Assembly (NCBI GenBank): GCA_003136795.1
Contig: PLDP01000022.1
Location: 5,649 to 13,166 of the forward strand
Length of the DNA stretch: 7,518 nt
Reading direction: 5' to 3'
Source: Actinomycetota bacterium
GTDB lineage: Bacteria; Actinomycetota; Thermoleophilia; Gaiellales; Gaiellaceae
The position numbers were made by a program, and so were the translations under genes. Shown one piece after another: positions 5,976 to 7,518 of this stretch. The notes under the pieces are model-generated. The model made no database searches, had not been told where the DNA came from, and was given only the letters and a program-made list of their open reading frames with translations. How positions within the stretch are numbered: position 1 is the stretch's first letter; each line of letters opens with the position of its first letter.

Positions 5976-6974
5976 CTACCGCTGCGCCCGTGTGACCATC
6001 ACCGCGACGACGATGATGGCCCCGAGTGCCATTTGCTGGTAATTGCTGGACAAGCCGGCGAAGACGATCGCGTTCAGGACGATTCCCCACAACGCGACGC
6101 CCTGGAGCGAACGGAATGCACCGCCACGGCCGCCGAACAACGCCGTGCCGCCGATCACTGCGCACGCGATCGACTCCAGCTCGAAGTTCTGGGCCAGGTT
6201 GAACGACGCCTCGTTGATCTCGCCCGCCAGGCACATTCCCGCGAGGCCGACGATGGCGCCCATGATCGTGTACAGGTAGATCTTCGTCCGCTTCACGGGG
6301 ATGCCGGACAGGTACGCCGCTTCCTCGTTACCGCCGATCGCGTACGCACGACGCCCCAACGGCGTCCAGCGCAGGAACGCGAACGCGAGCAGGACCACGA
6401 TCACGAACGGAATCGCCAGCGAGGGCAGGCCGAAGAACGGGAAGCCAGCCGGCAGGTTGCCGCCGAAGGCCGTGTACAGCCCCTTCATGTCGTTGACCGG
6501 CGCGCCGCCCGTCAGCTGCGTGTCGAGCCCGAACAGGAAGATCGAGACGCCGAGCGTGATGATGAACGGATGCGCGCGGTTCTGCGCAACGAGCACGCCG
6601 TTGCAGAAGCCGACGCCGGTCGCAGCGCCGACACCCGCCGCGATCGCCAGCCACAGCGGATACCCGTGCTCGAGCAAGAGACCCGTGACGATGCTCGAGA
6701 GCGCGATGTTGTAGCCCACCGACAGGTCGAGGCCCCCCGAGATAAGGAGCACCGCCTGCCCCATCGTCACGATTCCGAGCGGCGCGATCTGGCTGAGGAT
6801 GTTCTCGAAGTTGAAGACCGTCAGATACCGGCTCGACCGCAGCGCGGTGGTGACGATGATCAGGATCATCACCGCGACCGGCCACACCGCGAAAATGTCC
6901 ACGCGGAGCCGATCCGGCAGGGAGCGCCGCCGTTCGTCCACGGCCGCCGCGCCGGTCCCGGGCTCGCTGCTCAT
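5976..6974 (-). CDS. RbsC/XylH-type ABC sugar importer permease (BPD_transp_2 family)
   Basis: This inner-membrane permease would form the homodimeric channel of a ribose-family importer. It has 332 residues, the usual length. A cytoplasmic N-tail (1-27, charged) is followed by hydrophobic segments at about 28-46, 62-78, 88-101, 107-130, 136-152, 184-202, 234-251, 268-281, 292-308 and 314-328. Family landmarks are GGLDLSVG at 80-87, the cytoplasmic loop TPLGRRAYAIGGNEEAAYLSGI at 204-225 (which would contact the ATPase), and VIGGTALFGGRGG at 273-285. Two starts sit together in GTGATGA: GTG at 6977 and ATG at 6974, the latter sharing one base with the ATPase stop; I chose the ATG. No strong ribosome site precedes it, so it is probably translated by coupling to the ATPase. 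The gene is followed by a 79-base gap before the binding protein. Confidence 0.95.
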   Translation of the reverse strand: MSSEPGTGAAAVDERRRSLPDRLRVDIFAVWPVAVMILIIVTTALRSSRYLTVFNFENILSQIAPLGIVTMGQAVLLISGGLDLSVGYNIALSSIVTGLLLEHGYPLWLAIAAGVGAATGVGFCNGVLVAQNRAHPFIITLGVSIFLFGLDTQLTGGAPVNDMKGLYTAFGGNLPAGFPFFGLPSLAIPFVIVVLLAFAFLRWTPLGRRAYAIGGNEEAAYLSGIPVKRTKIYLYTIMGAIVGLAGMCLAGEINEASFNLAQNFELESIACAVIGGTALFGGRGGAFRSLQGVALWGIVLNAIVFAGLSSNYQQMALGAIIVVAVMVTRAQR

Positions 6975-7518
6975 CACGCCGCCGCCCCGGCTGCGCCGAC
7001 CGTGAGGTCGAGCAGCTGCGCATAGCTCGTGTCCGCCGCCACGGTGTCGCCGACGATGCGTCCCGCGCGGAGCGCGATCACGCGATCCACGAACAGCAAG
7101 AGGTCCCGGACGTCGCTCGAGATGACCATGACTCCCTTCCCCTGCGCCGCGAGATCGCGCACGATTCGATGGATCTCGGCCTTCGCGTGGACGTCGACGC
7201 CCTGCGTCGGCTCTTCGAGCACGAGGAGCGAAGCCTCTGCCGTCAGCGCCTTCGCCAGCAGCACCTTCTGCTGGTTGCCGCCGCTGAGGTTGCGCACGGG
7301 CGTGTCGACCGACGACGTGGTGATGCTCAGCTCGTTCACGAAGCGCTCCGCGACCGCACGCTCGCGCGCGAGCGAGAGGAGCCCGAAACGGCAGACAGAG
7401 CCGAGGTCGACGAGCGTCACGTTCGCCGCGACGGACATCTCCGGGACGAGGCCGTCGCGCGCAAGATCCTCCGGAACGAGGAACACGCCGTTCGCGATCG
7501 ACTGCTTCGGGCCGCGCG
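6974..7518 (-). CDS. Sugar ABC importer ATPase, C-terminal half of second nucleotide-binding domain (cut by window edge)
   Basis: This is the energising subunit of a ribose/xylose-type importer, normally about 500 residues with two tandem ABC domains. The last 180 residues are visible, from the right edge to the TGA at 6974. They belong to the second domain: VFLVPEDLARDGL (11-23 of the visible part) corresponds to the family 'vPEDRkxxGL' segment, the ABC signature is LSGGNQQKVLLAKAL at 77-91, and the Walker B/D-loop is LLVLEEPTQGVDVHAKAEI at 97-115. The Walker B Asp, normally in LDEPT, is Glu here. The H-loop position reads VISSDVRD, lacking His, as is common in second domains of this family, where this site is often catalytically weak. 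The first domain with its Walker A is outside the window. The stop overlaps the permease start, so the two are translationally coupled. Confidence 0.95.
   Translation of the reverse strand, partial: RGPKQSIANGVFLVPEDLARDGLVPEMSVAANVTLVDLGSVCRFGLLSLARERAVAERFVNELSITTSSVDTPVRNLSGGNQQKVLLAKALTAEASLLVLEEPTQGVDVHAKAEIHRIVRDLAAQGKGVMVISSDVRDLLLFVDRVIALRAGRIVGDTVAADTSYAQLLDLTVGAAGAAA

Noticed and set aside
1..7518. tRNA, rRNA, CRISPR array, insertion sequence or attachment site
   Set aside because: I saw no spaced direct repeats, transposase-like frame, terminal inverted repeats or tRNA-like cloverleaf; coding density leaves only two gaps above 50 bases.

Overview
The window is high-GC (roughly two thirds G+C by eye). 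Every gene I can support lies on the minus strand, so the genes are described in transcription order, from right to left. The GC content, GTG starts and tightly overlapping genes suggest a high-GC bacterium, perhaps an actinobacterium (a Thermoleophilia-like lineage would fit). This is only an impression, because nothing here is a taxonomic marker.

Region 1 (7518-4820) is a ribose/xylose-family ABC importer. It holds the C-terminal half of a two-domain sugar ATPase (cut by the right edge), an RbsC-type permease and a type 1 periplasmic sugar-binding protein with a signal peptide. Region 2 (4819-4751) is a short gap with a near-perfect 16-bp inverted repeat immediately after the binding-protein stop, then a strong ribosome binding site. 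Region 3 (4750-436) is a catabolic block. It contains a small protein that joins a 4-oxalocrotonate-tautomerase-like domain to an ABM (antibiotic biosynthesis monooxygenase) domain. This is followed by a complete molybdenum hydroxylase: the FAD subunit, the [2Fe-2S] subunit, and a molybdopterin subunit divided into two separate genes. Region 4 (433-1) is the start of a KDPG/KHG-type aldolase cut by the left edge.

The genes form one apparent operon. Six of the eight junctions overlap or are separated by 1-2 bases; only the gaps on either side of the binding protein (79 and 69 bases) are larger. A plausible reading is that the importer brings in a small polyol, sugar or heterocycle. The Mo-hydroxylase would oxidise it, the tautomerase/ABM protein would act on a keto-enol or quinone-like intermediate, and the aldolase would cleave a 2-keto product, releasing pyruvate. 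The substrate cannot be read from the sequence.

The most notable feature is the split molybdopterin subunit. The break falls between its two cofactor-binding domains, at a TGATG stop/start overlap with a good Shine-Dalgarno sequence, so it is a designed two-gene arrangement and not a frameshift. The gene order FAD - FeS - Mo(N-half) - Mo(C-half) is the one I recall for nicotinate dehydrogenase (ndhFSLM) of Eubacterium barkeri. Neither CO dehydrogenase nor classical xanthine dehydrogenase active-site residues are fully present, so the enzyme is a Mo-hydroxylase of unknown substrate.
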